Below, piece after piece: positions 22,859 through 35,310 of a stretch of DNA of 64,000 nucleotides (its first letter is position 1; each line of letters starts with the position of its first letter). Where the stretch lies: contig JAGFNQ010001622.1 in assembly GCA_024364735.1 (NCBI GenBank), forward strand, positions 1 to 64,000, written 5' to 3'. Under the pieces are notes generated by a model, which worked only from the letters and a program-made list of their open reading frames with translations, ran no database searches and was not told the origin of the DNA. Position numbers and translations under genes: made by a program. The stretch comes from Boesenbergia rotunda (lineage: Eukaryota > Streptophyta > Magnoliopsida > Zingiberales > Zingiberaceae).

Positions 22859-25807
22859 TCAATCACTGTAATATCTAATATCCAGTGACCTAGTGTGACC
22901 ATCATGCTTCTTCTGTGCCAAAGCCTTAGTCAAAGGATCCGCGATGTTAGCATCAGTGGGTATTCTGCATATCCTCACATCTCCTCTATCGATGATCTCT
23001 CGAATGAGATGGAAGCGCCGTAGTATGTGTTTGGTCCGCTGATGAGAGCGTGGTTCCTTAGCCTGTGCAATAGCGCCATTGTTGTCACAATAGATGTCTA
23101 TCGGGTCTGCTATTGTAGGAACCACACCAAGCTCTGTAATGAACTTCCGGATCCAAACAGCCTCTTTTGCTGCATCAGACGCAGCAATATACTCAGCCTC
23201 TATTGTTGAATCTGCGACTGTGTCCTGCTTCGAACTCTTCCAGCTCACAGCGCCACTATTCAAGCAAAATACATACCCTGACTGCAATATGAAATCATCA
23301 CTATCTGTTTGGAAGCTTGCATCACTGTAACCCTTTACAGCCAGCTCCTCATTGCCTCCAAATATCAAGAAATATTCTTTCATCCTTCGTAAGTACTTAA
23401 GAATATTCTTGACAGCTGTCTAGTGACTTTCACCTGGATCTGACTGGTACTTGCTCGTCATGCTTAGAGCATACGAGACATCTGGTCGAGTACAAAGCAT
23501 GGCGTACATGATAGACCCTATAGCGGATGCATAAGGGATCTGATCCATACGATCTCTCTCCTCCTTAGAAGAGGGACCTTGAGTCTTCGAAAGACTCACA
23601 CCATGTGACATTGGCAGAAATCCCTTCTTGGAATTCTGCATGGCAAAACGATTAAGCACCTTGTCAATATATGTACTCTGACTTAAGCCAAGCAATCTCT
23701 TAGATCTATCTCTATAGATCTTGATGCCTAGGATATAGGCTGCTTCTCCTAAGTCTTTCATTGAGAAACAATTCCCTAGCCACCACTTCACAGACTGTAG
23801 TGAAGGGATATCATTCCCAATGAGGAGTATGTCATCTACATACAAAATCAGGAAGATATCTGTGCTCCCACTAACCCTCTTGTAGACACAGGGTTCATCT
23901 TCATTCTTGATGAAACCAAACGCTTTGATTGCATCATCGAATCAAAGATTCCAGCTTCGAGAAGCTTGCTTTAGCCCATAAATGGACCTTTGCAACTTAC
24001 ATACCTTTCCAGCATGCTCTGGATCTATAAAACCCTCATGTTGTGTCATGTACACATCCTCGAGTAGATTCCCATTTAGGAATGCAGTTTTGACATCCAT
24101 CTGCCAGATCTCGTAATCATGGTAAGCTGCAATATCAAGCATAATTCGAATAGACTTAAGCATCGCAACTGGTGAAAAGTTTTATCATAGTCAATACCAT
24201 GAATTTGCATGAAACTTTAGCTACCAATCGCCCTTTATAGGTATGCATGAGTCCATCCATGTTAGTCTTTCTTCTAAAGACCCACTTATACCCAATGGAT
24301 TTAATCCCCTCAGGTGGATCAACCAAAGTCCATACTTGGTTAGTGTGCATGGATTCCATTTCTGACCTCATGGCTTCTAGCCATTTCTCAGAATCTGGGC
24401 TTATCATAACTTCTTGATAGGATGTAGGCTCATTTAACTCAATGAGCGTCACGTCATCATGGTCAGACAAGAGAAAAGAGTATCTCTCAGGCTAACGACG
24501 TATCCTATCAGATCTGCGAGGAGGTTGGTCTACTTGAACAGCTTGTTGTTCCACAACTTCTTGTGTAACAACCTCATGATCCACAACATCTTGTGGTGCT
24601 TGTTCAATGTCCATTAAGGCCTCAGTGCTATCTGCATCATAAACTTCTTCAAGATGGATTTTACTCCCACTAATTCTTCTAGAAATAAACTCTTTTTCTA
24701 AAAAGACATCATTCCTAGCGACAAACACTTTGCCTTGTGTGAGATTGTAAAAGTAATATCCCTTTGTTTCCTTGGGATATCCTACAAAATAGCACTTATC
24801 AGATTTGGGTCCTAGTTTATTTGAGACTTGACGTCGAACATAAGCCTCACAACCTCAAATCCTTATAAAAGACATCGTGGGACTCCTCCCAGTCCATATC
24901 ATATATGGTGTCTTTATAACAACCTTTGATAGAGCTCGTTTAAGTGTGAAAAGAGTCGTCTCTAGAGCGAAACCCCAGAAGGAAGTAGGAAGATCTGTCT
25001 GACTCATCATCGATCGTACCATATCTAATAGTGTACGATTTCTCCGCTCGGACACACCATTCCATTGTGGTGTTCCGGGTGGAGTGAGTTGGGATATGAT
25101 CCCACACTTTGCTAGATGGTCACGAAACTCTTGGCTAAGGTATTCACCACCTCGATCTGATCGAAGCATCTTAATACTTTTGCCAAGTTGGTTTTGTACT
25201 TCACTCTTGAATTCTTTGAACTTTTCAAAGGATTCAGACTTGTGTTTCATGAGATGCACATAGCCATATCTACTGATATCATCAGTGAAAGTGATGAAGT
25301 ACTGATAGCCTCCTCTAGCTACGACATTGAAAGGGCCACATACATCAGTATGTATGAGTCCTAACAACTCTGTCGCTCTTTCACCATGTCAACTAAATGA
25401 AGTCTTGGTCATCTTGCCTAAAAGACAAGATTCACATGTCTCATATGATTCAAAATCAAATGAGTCCAGTAATCCATCCTTATGGAGCTAGGATATGCGA
25501 CTCTCATTTATATGTCCTAAGCGACAATGTTAGAGATATGCTTGGTTCAAATCATTTGGTTTGAACCGTTTGGTATTTATGTTATAGATTGGGTTCTCTA
25601 GATCTAGAAGATAGAGTCCATTTATCAGTGGTGCATTACAATAGAATATGTCATTTAGTATTATAGAACAACACTTGTCCTTTATGATAAATCAAAAATC
25701 TTTCTTGTCCAAACAAGATACTGAAATAATGTTCTTGGTTAATGCATGTACATAAAAGCACTCTTCTAGTTCTAGGATAAGCCAAGTGGGCAAAGACAAG
25801 GAATATG
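22859..25807 (-). pseudogene. Element B pol (integrase, RT, RNase H), decayed
   Basis: Reads on from the protease region after D: 25740-25807 encodes LSLPTWLILELEE-like sequence, continuing VGTY at 39778. Integrase core lies at about 24855-25367 (DVCGPF, RSDRGGEY, GVSERRNRT), RT with YVDDILLIG at 23420-23845, and RNase H at 22859-23383 (IEAEYIAASD, YCDNNGAIAQ). Stops interrupt it near 23939 (TGA where CGA is expected), 23420 (TAG for Trp), 24490 (TAG), 24855 (TGA for Trp in IRIWGCEAYV) and 25390 (TGA). There is also a frame change near 24160. The frame ends just before the polypurine tract. It is non-functional. Confidence 0.93.
25803..25807. repeat. Target site duplication of element D, left copy (ATATG)
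   Basis: Identical to 39778-39782. It lies within the protease-to-integrase coding segment of element B. Confidence 0.95.
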
Positions 25808-27243
25808 TGTAGGACCGATGCACGTGAGAGGGGGGGTGAATCACGTGACTTTTAAAATATTCGTTATAAAATCAGAATCGATAGAAAATTGTACGATGCT
25901 TTTTATAACGTGCGCAGCGGAAAAATTAAAACGAAATGCGAAAGCGAAAAATAATAAAATAATTACATGAGGAGTTTTACTTCGTTCGGAGCCTTCGCCG
26001 GCTCCTACTCGAAGGCCCAGGTTCCTTGAACCTTTCCTGTGGGCAATCCACTAAAAACCTCTACCGACAAACTACCGATAGAGTGATTCGAATACAAGAT
26101 TGGGCGGAAGTGTAACAGCCCTACACTTCCCCCTTAAATAATTTAAGTGCAGAAAGAAAAAATTCGTTACCCAACACTTAGATTTATCTGAAGCAGCTTG
26201 GGTGTTGGGAGCGATCTTCCAGCAGCGGTCGGACAGCGTCGAGTCAAAACACAAACCGCAGCAGAGGAGCGTGGAAGCAAGAGAGCGCCAAAGCTTGAAC
26301 CAGAATCAAATTTTCTTATCTGTTAGAGGGCTTGCTTGCTTCTATTTATAGTGCCTCGATGCATGATCTTCTCAGCTCAAATTTTATCCATCAACAAGAT
26401 AAAATAATTAAAAAAAAGATAATGTTTCTATCCTTTGCTTCAATTAAGAAAATAATTTAAATAAAATATAAATACAGAATATTGAAAAGTTAACCGAGAG
26501 GTTTTATCCTCTTACAATTTTATTAATAATTTAAAAGGAGATTTTATCCTTCCAGCTAAGCTTTACGTGAGAATTTTAAGCATTAGTAGGAATAATTTTA
26601 TTCTCTAAAAAGAAGGAAATACGAATAATTTAAATGATAATTTATCCTCCACCAAGGCTTTAGATAAGGAATAATTTTATAAAATTCAACTGCAAAATCT
26701 AATTAAATAAATTCTGTAAAATAGAGTTAATGCATTTAGAATCTAATTAAATAAATTCTGTAAAATAGAGTTAATGCATTTAGAGTTAATTAGACCCCGT
26801 CCAAACCTGGATAAGGATCTAACCAGGACTCAACCGAGGTCACCAAAATGGGCCTAAGTTGGACCGCGCCTACAGTCCTAAAATAGGACCCGTCCTCACT
26901 GGTTCGCTCCTCCAGTGACTTACCTCACTTACCTCGTGCAGCTCTACTCAACTTCTTAACCCACCAGGTCTTCCTGCCAGGGTCTTTTTGCCAAGTTTCA
27001 ACCAACTTGGGCTTTAGCCAGTTGTCAGGCCCCGTGAACCCAACTGGACTTCTCGCCAGGACTCAACCACCCTGGACTTCCCGCCAGGACTCAACCACCC
27101 TGGACTTCAGCCTGGTGTTAGGTCCTAAGTCTTTCAACCCTGCACACTTAGTAAAGAGGTCAAAACCAAAAGCAAGTCTAACTTTAACCTATTTGTCATT
27201 CATCAAAACTCAGGTTTAACTATTAGTGCAAATTGCACCAACA
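25808..27243 (-). repeat. 3' LTR of element D (1436 bp)
   Basis: TGTAGGACCG at 25808 to ...GCACCAACA at 27243. It differs from 38328-39777 by about 14 substitutions by eye, and by one missing 14-bp CTCAACCACCCTGG unit of the CCAGG/CCTGG repeat near 26980. Minus-strand TATA box CTATAAATAG at 26342-26351. Confidence 0.95.
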
Positions 27244-27257
27244 ATCTCCCCCTTTTT
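27244..27257 (-). other. Polypurine tract of element D
   Basis: On the minus strand AAAAAGGGGGAGAT directly precedes the 3' LTR start (TGTTGGTGCA). It is the expected primer site for plus-strand DNA synthesis. Confidence 0.85.
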
Positions 27258-28454
27258 GATGCAATGACAACCTGGGTTAAAGTTAGAAAATACCAGATAA
27301 AGCAATGAGTCCAAGAATAATATGCAAATGACATGCTCTAAGATCAGAAATTTTTAATTTTCTAACTCAACCCGTAAACCCTCCCCCTTTGGCATTCATC
27401 AAAACAAAGAAATAATAAGTGCGCAAGCATCAGAAATAAAACAAGCAATCAAGTAATATGCCAGCCAAGTAAAAAATACTTTAAGTATTTGGGGAAGAAA
27501 AAATGCTTAACAAGCATACTAAGTTTCTGAACTGATTCAGAGGGGTAAGTCAAATTCTTAATTTAACACAAACAATCTGAGAGCATAAATGTTAAAGGAA
27601 ATGACTAGGTGTAAATTTAGAAATGACTTTTCGAACACCATTTTCAAAAATTAAAAAGGCTACCTTCAAAATCTTAATCTTTTCCAAAATAAAGAATATC
27701 TCAAGGCAAATTAATGAAAAAGAGAAGATTTTCCAAAATTTTCTTTTCAAAGGATCATTTAGAATATTTTCAGGATTAATTTGAGAAAAAAATTTCAAGA
27801 TAATTTTTTTTTAAAATCCTTGTTCAATTAAAGAAGATATTTTCTAAAACAGTTTTCACTAAACATTTTTGAGAGTTAGAATACAAAATATAAACTCAAG
27901 CTCCCCCTGAACCAAGTAAGAAAGTTTAGCCCATTTTGAATGTCTAACCGTAGTTACTAGCTAACTATCTATAGGATAGTAGTTTTCACTAGGTTAGTCA
28001 AGTCAAGTACTAGTGTCTAGCTTAGCTTTACAGAAAGACTACTTGACTTGATCAATATGAAGTTGGTATTTAACGCCCAGACTTGCTACGATGCACAGGT
28101 TTAAGCATTCTGAAGTCCAGGCAATACCCTATGCATCTCACCCCGTTCTAAGTTTTAGCATACACAAACATGTTATACCTAATGTGCTTTGTGAGATGCG
28201 GCCTCTAAATCTATAGGAACATGCATCTCTAGGGGTCAAACTTAGGCTAAGTCCACCAGTCTCGAAAGTCAAGTTTGAAATCAAAGTTAATTTTTTTTAA
28301 AAATTAAGTGTGAAAATCAAAGTCAATTTTGAAAATCAAGTTTAAAAAATACACATTTTAGAGAGTACAAAAAATGCAAGTACAAAAATTAACTCTAACT
28401 CAAGCTATGTGTCAAACAGAATTTGTGAGTTAAGTAAAAGTGATTAGGTCAATC
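27258..28454 (-). other. Element D 3' internal non-coding region
   Basis: About 1.2 kb between the pol stop and the polypurine tract, AT-rich. No envelope-like or other ORF of note; the 68-codon frame at 27592-27798 is AT-rich and featureless. Confidence 0.8.
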
Positions 28455-31400
28455 CTAGTCTACAACACATATTCCTATTAACCTTCTTAAATTGCTAAAT
28501 TTGGATTCAGGAAGTGGTTTAGTGAATATGTCAGCTAGGTTAGATTTGGATTCAACATGATTAAGTTCTATTTCCCCTTTATTAACATGATCTCTAACAA
28601 AATAGTGCTTAATTTCTATATGTTTGGTCCTAGAGTGGTGAATTGGGTTTTTGGTTAGATTAATTGAACTTAGATTATCTATAAAAGTTTTGACTTTCTT
28701 AAAATCTAAGTTAAAATCTTTTAAGGTATGCATCATCCAGAGTAATTGGGCTACACATTCACCCATTGCTATGTATTCAGCTTCAGTGGTGGATAGGGCA
28801 ACACAATGTTGTTTTCTATTGAACCAACTAACTAGTGAGGGTCCTAGAAGTTGGCATCCACCACTGGTACTTTTTCTATCTAATTTACAGCCAGCATAAT
28901 CTGAGTCAGAAAATCCAATAAGTTCAAACTGGGCTGTTCTAGGGTACCAAATTCCTAAACTTTCTGTCCCTTTGAGATACCTAAATATCCTTTTAACTAG
29001 GGTTAGATGTGATTCTTTAGCACATGTTTGATACCTAGCACACATACTAACTGCAAAGAGAATATCAGGTCGACTTGCAGTTAGGTAAAGTAAGCTACCT
29101 ATAGCACTTCTATAATACTTAAGGTCAACAGGTTTGCCATTTGTGTCACTATCTATAGTTTGATTGGTAGCCATAGGTGTCTTAATTTCTTTAGCACTAT
29201 CCATTCCAAATTTTCTAAGTAATTCTTTAGTGTATTTTTGTTGATAGACAAAAGTACCCTCACTAGTCTGTTTTATTTGTAACCCTAAAAAGAAAGTTAA
29301 TTGACCTACTAAACTCATTTCAAATTCATTTTCCATTACCGTTATAAAATCTTGTAAAAAATTTGAGTTAGTTGAGCCAAATACTATATCATCTACGTAT
29401 ACTTGAGTTATAAAAATATCAGTTTTTAGAGTTTTAACAAATAGTGTTGGGTCAATTTTGCCTTGGTTAAAGCCTTTAGATACTAAGTAGTTAGACAATC
29501 TTTCATACCAGGCCCTAGGGGCTTGCTTAAGTCCATATAAGGCTTTCTTAAGTTTAAAGACATAGTCAGGATATTCTAGGGTTTCAAAACCTGGGGGTTG
29601 GCCTACATAGATTTCTTCCTTAATCAGGCCATTTAGGAAGGCTGACCTAACATCCATTTGATACAACTTGAATCCCTTATGGGCTGCATAACTTAAAAGC
29701 ATCCTAATGGACTCAAGTTTAGCTACAGGGGCATAGGTTTCATCATAATCAAGTCCTTCTACTTGGCTAAACCCCTTAGCTACTAACCTAGCCTTATTCC
29801 TGACTGTTTCTCCTTGTTCGTTAAGTTTATTCCTAAAGACCCATTTAGTTTCAATAAATTTCTTGCCTTTAGGTAAGGGTACTAAGTCCCAGACTTGACT
29901 ACGTTCAAATTGGGCTAACTCTTCCTGCATGGCTATGATCCAATCAGGGTCAAGTAAGGACTCTTCTATAGACTTGGGTTCAATTTTTGAAATCAAGGCA
30001 ATTTGACTAAGGTTCCTAAAGGCTGATCTGGTCTGAACCCTTAGCTCTGGATCGCTTATGATCTGATCAGTTGGGTGGGCTGAGCTAACTCGAATAGTTC
30101 TGGGTTGGTTAGGTTCAGATTCAGGTGCAGGTTCAGTCAGATCATGGTCGCGGTCCTCAAATTGGCTTTCATTTGGGTCAGTACTAGACCTAACAAAATC
30201 AATTGGTTGGTAGGTGGTTTGATCAAGGTTATTTGGGCTAGACTTTTCATCAAATTTTACATTTGTAGTTTCTTCAATTCTTAGGGTAGTTTTATTATAA
30301 ACTCTATAAGCTCTACTGGTAAGGGAATAACCTACAAAGATACCTTCCTCAACCTTAGAGGTAAATTTTCCTAAGTGTTCTCTAGTGTTTAATATATACA
30401 CTTTGCATCCAAATACTTTAAAATACTTAATATTAGGTTGTTTTTCATAAAAGATTTCAAAAGTTGTTTTTCCTAGATTTTTATTTATAGTTATTCTATT
30501 TTGTACATAACAGGCTGTACTAACAGCCTCAGCCCAAAAATATTTAGGTAGATTGTATTCATTTAGCATTGTTCTGGTTGCTTCTTGTAGTGTTCTATTT
30601 TTCCTTTCTACTATTCTATTTTGTTGAGGTGTTTTAGGACAAGAGAATTCGTGATGGTAGCCATTTTCTAAGCAGAATTGGTTAAATTTTTGATTTTTGA
30701 ATTCCCCACCGTTATCGCTCCTAAGTCTTTTAATTTTAATCCCTTTTTCATTTTCTACTAATTTACAAAATTGAGTAAACATATCAAAAGTTTCATCTTT
30801 ATTTTTTAAAAATTTTACCCAGGTAAATCTTGAATAGTCATCTATGATTACTAAATAGTAAAGGTTTCCACTAATTGAGTTTACCCCATGTGAGTCAAAT
30901 AGGTCTAGGTGAATTAATTCAAGAATTGACTTAGTTTGAGTTTGACTCGTTGGTTTGTGGGTTGACCTAGTTTGTTTTCCTTGTTGACATGCGTTACATA
31001 AGGTTGACTCAAGGTTAGATAACTTTGGTAGGCCTCTAACTAAACCTTTTAGTTTAGGTAGTTTTCTGAAGTGAGTGTGTGAAAGTCTCTTATGCCAGAG
31101 CCAAGTCTCATCCTTATGGGTTAAAAGATAATTTTCTAAGGGACAGGTTAACTTAATTTCATAAATGTTATTGTGCCTAAGTCCTCTAAGTGTGATGTTT
31201 GGGTTGTCATTGTGTTTGATCAGACATTCATTGGATAGGAATCTAACCTTATAACTAGTGTCACACAATTGGCTAATACTCAATAAATTGAAGTGAAAAT
31301 TTTCAACAAGTAATACATTTGTAATTATAAAATCAGACTCAAGTTCAATATTACCTAGGCCAATTACCTTAAGCTTACCGTTATTTCCAAAAGCAACGGT

Positions 31401-31490
31401 CCCTAGTCTTTTGTACTTGAGTTCTGTAAATTTGGTGGGATCCCCAGTCATGTGTCTGGAGCACCCACTGTCAATAATCCATTTATTTAC
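28455..31490 (-). CDS. Element D pol: protease, integrase, RT, RNase H (intact frame)
   Basis: One uninterrupted frame of about 1011 codons. The codon before 31490 is TAG, so the frame opens at VNKWIIDSGCS and must be joined to gag by frameshift, readthrough or splicing; the first Met is at 31451. Numbering from that Met: protease DSG lies just upstream (31464-31472). Integrase zinc motif is H120, H125, C152, C155 and the core D183, D246, E282. RT has D600 and YVDD at 685-688. RNase H has D849, E890 and D925. All main catalytic residues are present. One oddity is NRIVERKNR at about 278-286, where Gly is usual in place of Arg279. The protein would copy the element RNA and integrate the cDNA. 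It looks recently active, in line with ~1% LTR divergence. Confidence 0.92.
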   Translation of the reverse strand, partial: VNKWIIDSGCSRHMTGDPTKFTELKYKRLGTVAFGNNGKLKVIGLGNIELESDFIITNVLLVENFHFNLLSISQLCDTSYKVRFLSNECLIKHNDNPNITLRGLRHNNIYEIKLTCPLENYLLTHKDETWLWHKRLSHTHFRKLPKLKGLVRGLPKLSNLESTLCNACQQGKQTRSTHKPTSQTQTKSILELIHLDLFDSHGVNSISGNLYYLVIIDDYSRFTWVKFLKNKDETFDMFTQFCKLVENEKGIKIKRLRSDNGGEFKNQKFNQFCLENGYHHEFSCPKTPQQNRIVERKNRTLQEATRTMLNEYNLPKYFWAEAVSTACYVQNRITINKNLGKTTFEIFYEKQPNIKYFKVFGCKVYILNTREHLGKFTSKVEEGIFVGYSLTSRAYRVYNKTTLRIEETTNVKFDEKSSPNNLDQTTYQPIDFVRSSTDPNESQFEDRDHDLTEPAPESEPNQPRTIRVSSAHPTDQIISDPELRVQTRSAFRNLSQIALISKIEPKSIEESLLDPDWIIAMQEELAQFERSQVWDLVPLPKGKKFIETKWVFRNKLNEQGETVRNKARLVAKGFSQVEGLDYDETYAPVAKLESIRMLLSYAAHKGFKLYQMDVRSAFLNGLIKEEIYVGQPPGFETLEYPDYVFKLKKALYGLKQAPRAWYERLSNYLVSKGFNQGKIDPTLFVKTLKTDIFITQVYVDDIVFGSTNSNFLQDFITVMENEFEMSLVGQLTFFLGLQIKQTSEGTFVYQQKYTKELLRKFGMDSAKEIKTPMATNQTIDSDTNGKPVDLKYYRSAIGSLLYLTASRPDILFAVSMCARYQTCAKESHLTLVKRIFRYLKGTESLGIWYPRTAQFELIGFSDSDYAGCKLDRKSTSGGCQLLGPSLVSWFNRKQHCVALSTTEAEYIAMGECVAQLLWMMHTLKDFNLDFKKVKTFIDNLSSINLTKNPIHHSRTKHIEIKHYFVRDHVNKGEIELNHVESKSNLADIFTKPLPESKFSNLRRLIGICVVD

Positions 31491-32622
31491 CTACAGTTAA
31501 GTAAAAGATTTAGAACTTAGGTTAAGTTTTTGAATTTTTTTTTAAAAAAAATTTAAGAAAATTTTAAACATCCTAAAGAATTTAAAACTTGAATTTGAAT
31601 TTTGAATTTTATTAATTTTTGAATTTAAATTTTGAATTTGAATTTTATGAATTTTTGAATTTGAATTTTGAATTTGAATTTTATGAATTTTTGAATTTGA
31701 ATTTTATTAATTTTGAATTTTGAATTTGAATTTTATTAATTTTTGAATTTGAATTTTATTAATTTTTGAATTTGAATTTTGAATTAATTTGAATTTTATT
31801 AATTTTGATTTTGTTAATTTAAATTTTGAATTTGTTAATTTGAATTTTGAACTTTGATTTTGTTAGTTTGAATTTTGAATTTTGAATTTGTTAATTTGAA
31901 TTTTGAATTTTGAATTTGTTAATTTGAATTTTGAACTTTGATTTTGTTAGTTTGAATTTTGAAATTTGATTTTGTTAATTTGAATTTTGAAATTTGATTT
32001 TTTTAATTTGAATTTTGAAATTTGATTTTGTTAATTTGAATTTAGAATTTTGATTTTGTTAATTTGAATTTTGAAATTTGATTTTGTTAATTTGAATTTT
32101 GAAATTTGATTTTGTTAATTTGAATTTAGAATTTTGATTTTGTTAATTTGAATTTTGAATTTGATTTTAGTTGTCCTTATTCATCTCACTTGATCTAAGT
32201 TGTCAATCAAAGGGATCCTATGATTTGTGTGAGATAAGTTTGAGTTTGATTTATAAAAGTTAATTTGACCTTTTGTTAGATTCAGGTTTAACAAGAAGCA
32301 GTTTAATACTTCCATAATTGGTTTCCAGGCCGTGGCGAGGCACAGAGGTCTTCTTTGGCCGAAGCCTTATTGGATCAACAACCACTTTCTAGGCAAAACC
32401 GCTTAAGGAAGTTGTACTTTTAACCTACCTATTGAAACTCTTTGGTCTAACTAGTCTAGGATGTGGCGAGGTAGCTTCGGCTAGTTCCACTGGGCTAAGA
32501 AGACCAAATAGAGGACGCCTTCCCCTACCTGACTCCTTAGATCAGCTTCCCTAACGTACTATCAGCTCGCCCTACCCTGGTACTGAGTAGGTCAAGTGTC
32601 AGACTAACTTTTGAAACTAGTC
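31491..32622 (-). other. Non-coding gap between element D gag and pol
   Basis: About 1.1 kb with stops in all frames. It comprises an AT-rich TTTGAATTTGAA-type repeat (about 31590-32165) and a mixed segment at 32170-32620. The pol side ends in a T-rich run and TTAACTGTAG on the minus strand, resembling a plant 3' splice site. No donor is established. Confidence 0.7.
31590..32165. repeat. TTTGAATT(T)-type AT-rich tandem repeat
   Basis: Imperfect repetition of GAATTTTGAATTTGAATT words, with larger ~35-40 bp periodic units containing TTTGTTAATTTGAATT toward the right. Low complexity. Confidence 0.9.
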
Positions 32623-34128
32623 CTAGGTACCCAGACGGGTAAAGGGTGACTTTGAGGTGCCAACTAATTTGGAGCTTCCCCCTAAATTGTAGACTGGGTG
32701 TCTAGGGTCAATGTAGTGGATGTCCCTTTTTGGGACATAAAGTTGATTCTGACCTACTTGCTTTGTTAGGTAAGCTTTCGGAACCCACGCTTTTCGTTGA
32801 TTTTTGCGGGGGTGGATAAAGGAGATAAAGGATCTTTGGGCTGATCCTGATTTATATCCTATCCCAGATTTATTGTACATGCCCTTTTGTGATCCAAGAA
32901 TGAGGTCAAGGTTCTTGGATCGGGTTGTGAAAGTTGCTAGTAGATCCTTAAGTTTTAGGACTTCGCCCTTTAGAGTGGAGTTTTCAGTTTCAAGCTCAAT
33001 TGTCTTTTGATTTTAAGTTTGTTCAGTTAATGTTCTGGTATTAATTAATTGCTCCTTAAGGTCTTGATTTTCCTTAAGGAGCTGGTCATTCCTAGATTCA
33101 GATGCAAGTAATTTTTTATTTAAAATGGAAATAATCTTAAAAAAATTTTCATTAACTGAATCTAAATATACCTTAGTCGAGTCGTCCGAAAAAAGTCCGA
33201 TCTCTTGACTCGACTCGTATTCGGAATCTTCGTCGTGCTCCGAGTCTGACCGGGGTCCAGTTGCCATTAGTGCGAGGTAGGTTGTCTTCTTTGGTGGTTC
33301 ATAGTCAGAGTCATCCGAACTCTCGTCCCAGGTGGCTTGAAGAGCCTTCTTCTTCTTGCTTTTCTTTGATTGGTCCTCCGTTTTGTAGGGACATTCATGT
33401 TTGAAGTGTCCTTTTCTGTTGCAACCGAAGCAGGTTATTTTGCTTTTGTCTCCATAACTGGTTGGCTTCATTATCTTTTGGAAATCTCTTTTCGAGAATT
33501 TGCTTTTCTTTTTGGCGAGGACTTTTCTTACTAAGTTAACCATTTGTTCCTCGTCATCTGAGTCTGAGTCTGACTCTTCTTCTGATTCTTGAATTTTCTT
33601 CTTCGACTTGACTTCTTTTGAAGAACCTGCAAACAAAGCAAATCCTTTCTCGGCCTTGGCGTTAGTTTGTTCGTGCAGTTCTAATTCACAGAATAGTTCC
33701 TCTAAATTTATTTTGGAAAGATTCCTAGAAATTTTATAAGCATCTATGATGGATGCCCATAAAGAGTTTCTAGGAAAGGCATTTAGTGCATACCTTATAA
33801 TATCTCTATTTTCTTGTTTGTGCCCAATGAGGTGGAGTCCATTTAGTATGTCCTTGATCCGGGCGTGGAGTTGGCTTGCAGACTCACCTTCCTGCATTTT
33901 TATGTTAAATAATTTATTCAATAACAAATCTCTTTTTGTTACCTTCGCATCTGAGGTGCCTTCATGCAGTTCAATCAGTTTGTCCCAAAGTTCTTTGGCA
34001 GATTCAGTTGGGCCGATACGGTTCAATTCCTCTTTGGTTAGTCCGCATTGGAGTGTGTTTTGTGCTTTGAACTCAATCTGAGCCCTTTTCTTCATTTCTA
34101 GGTTCCATCTGTCATGCTTCAGTAGTGC
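32623..34128 (-). pseudogene. Element D gag, main part, with one stop
   Basis: Continues the gag from 37902-38058 across solo LTR F. The open part 33013-34095 has a copia gag (UBN2-type) core, an acidic segment EESDSDSDDEE near residue 172-183 of that frame, a CCHC knuckle (C222, C225, H230, C235), and a predicted coiled coil at about 310-355. A TAA at 33013-33015 stops it. The same frame reads on for about 130 codons (KGMYNKSGIGYK..., conserved-looking FIHPRKNQRKAWVPK) to a TAG at 32623. Gag should assemble the particle; this copy cannot make it whole. Confidence 0.88.
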
Positions 34129-34133
34129 ATTGT
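34129..34133. repeat. Target site duplication of solo LTR F, left copy (ATTGT)
   Basis: Identical to 37897-37901. Removing F and one copy rejoins the D gag frame at GNN|ALLKHDRW. Confidence 0.95.
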
Positions 34134-34289
34134 TGTAACGCCCGATTTTTTTTTCCTAAAGCGGCGTTACGTTAACATACTTAGGGCATGTAGACATCAT
34201 AATGCAGCGGAAACTTTTAAACTTACTCCTACATGCACTTACTACCCTTTCTAACCCCATAACATGGGAACTTAGCATATTAACTTTAT

Positions 34290-35310
34290 ACTTAGCATCA
34301 TATCATGTCATACTTAGCGTCATGTCATACTTAGCATCATGTCATTCTTAGCATCATGTCATACTTAGCATCATGTCATAGAGTCATATTCAAGAACATA
34401 ATAGTAAAGGTAAAGTTCTATCATAAGACGAGCAACCAGATTGCTCCTTGGCCAAGTCACTACCACACACATTCTTGGATGCCCTCCTGCTGCTTCCTTA
34501 GTGTCCCCTTGCGTGATCTGCGGTATAAGAAATAAGACTATAAGCACACAGGCTTAGTAAGACTCTTTCCTACTCACTAAAACCATTCATCTTTTCATCA
34601 TGAGCACATAAGACATTAACATACTTAGTGCTTTACTTAGAACATAAGCCTTTTCATCACATAGCATACATTCGTCATGGCATGATCATAACTTAATCAT
34701 ATTCGTAGCATGGCATAAACATAACCATAAAAACATTCATGGCATGACATAATACTTGGCATAGACATAAACATCGTAAACTTTCATAGCATGGCATAAT
34801 ACTTGGCATAGACATAAACATCGTAAACTTTCATAGCATGGCATAATACTTGGCACAGACATAACATAATAAACCTAATTAAATCATGGCTTCAGAGATT
34901 AGCATAGGCAGAAATAAAATCATGGCATCCTAACTTAGCATAACACAATTAAATCATGGCATCCTAAACTAGTATGAACATAAATAAAATCATGGCATTC
35001 TAACTTAGCATAAACATAATTAAACCATGGCATCCTAAACTAGCATGAACATAAATAAAATCATGGCATTCCAACTTAGCATAAACATAATTAAATCATG
35101 GCATCCTAAACTAGCATGAACATAAATAAAATCATGGCATCCTAAATTAGCATAAACATAAATAAATCATGGCATCACATATTAGCATAAACACAATTAA
35201 ATCATGGCATCATATATTAGCATAAACACAACTAAATCATGGCATCATATATTAACATGAACATACTTTGCATAAACATACTTTTCCTAAACATACTTTT
35301 CATAAACATA
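34290..35310. repeat. Short tandem arrays in solo LTR F (TCATGGCAT/TTAGCAT words)
   Basis: Includes ACTTAGCATCATGTCAT repeats (~17 bp, 34311-34385), a roughly 50-bp unit around CATAGCATGGCATAATACTT (34735-34860), and ~36-bp units with AAATCATGGCAT and AGCATAAACATAA (34880-35260). A related array, with GCATCATTCTTATCATGAAC, lies at about 35735-35945. Confidence 0.85.

Noticed and set aside
27258..28454. Envelope-like ORF expected in some SIRE elements
   Set aside because: No substantial frame exists between the pol stop and the polypurine tract.
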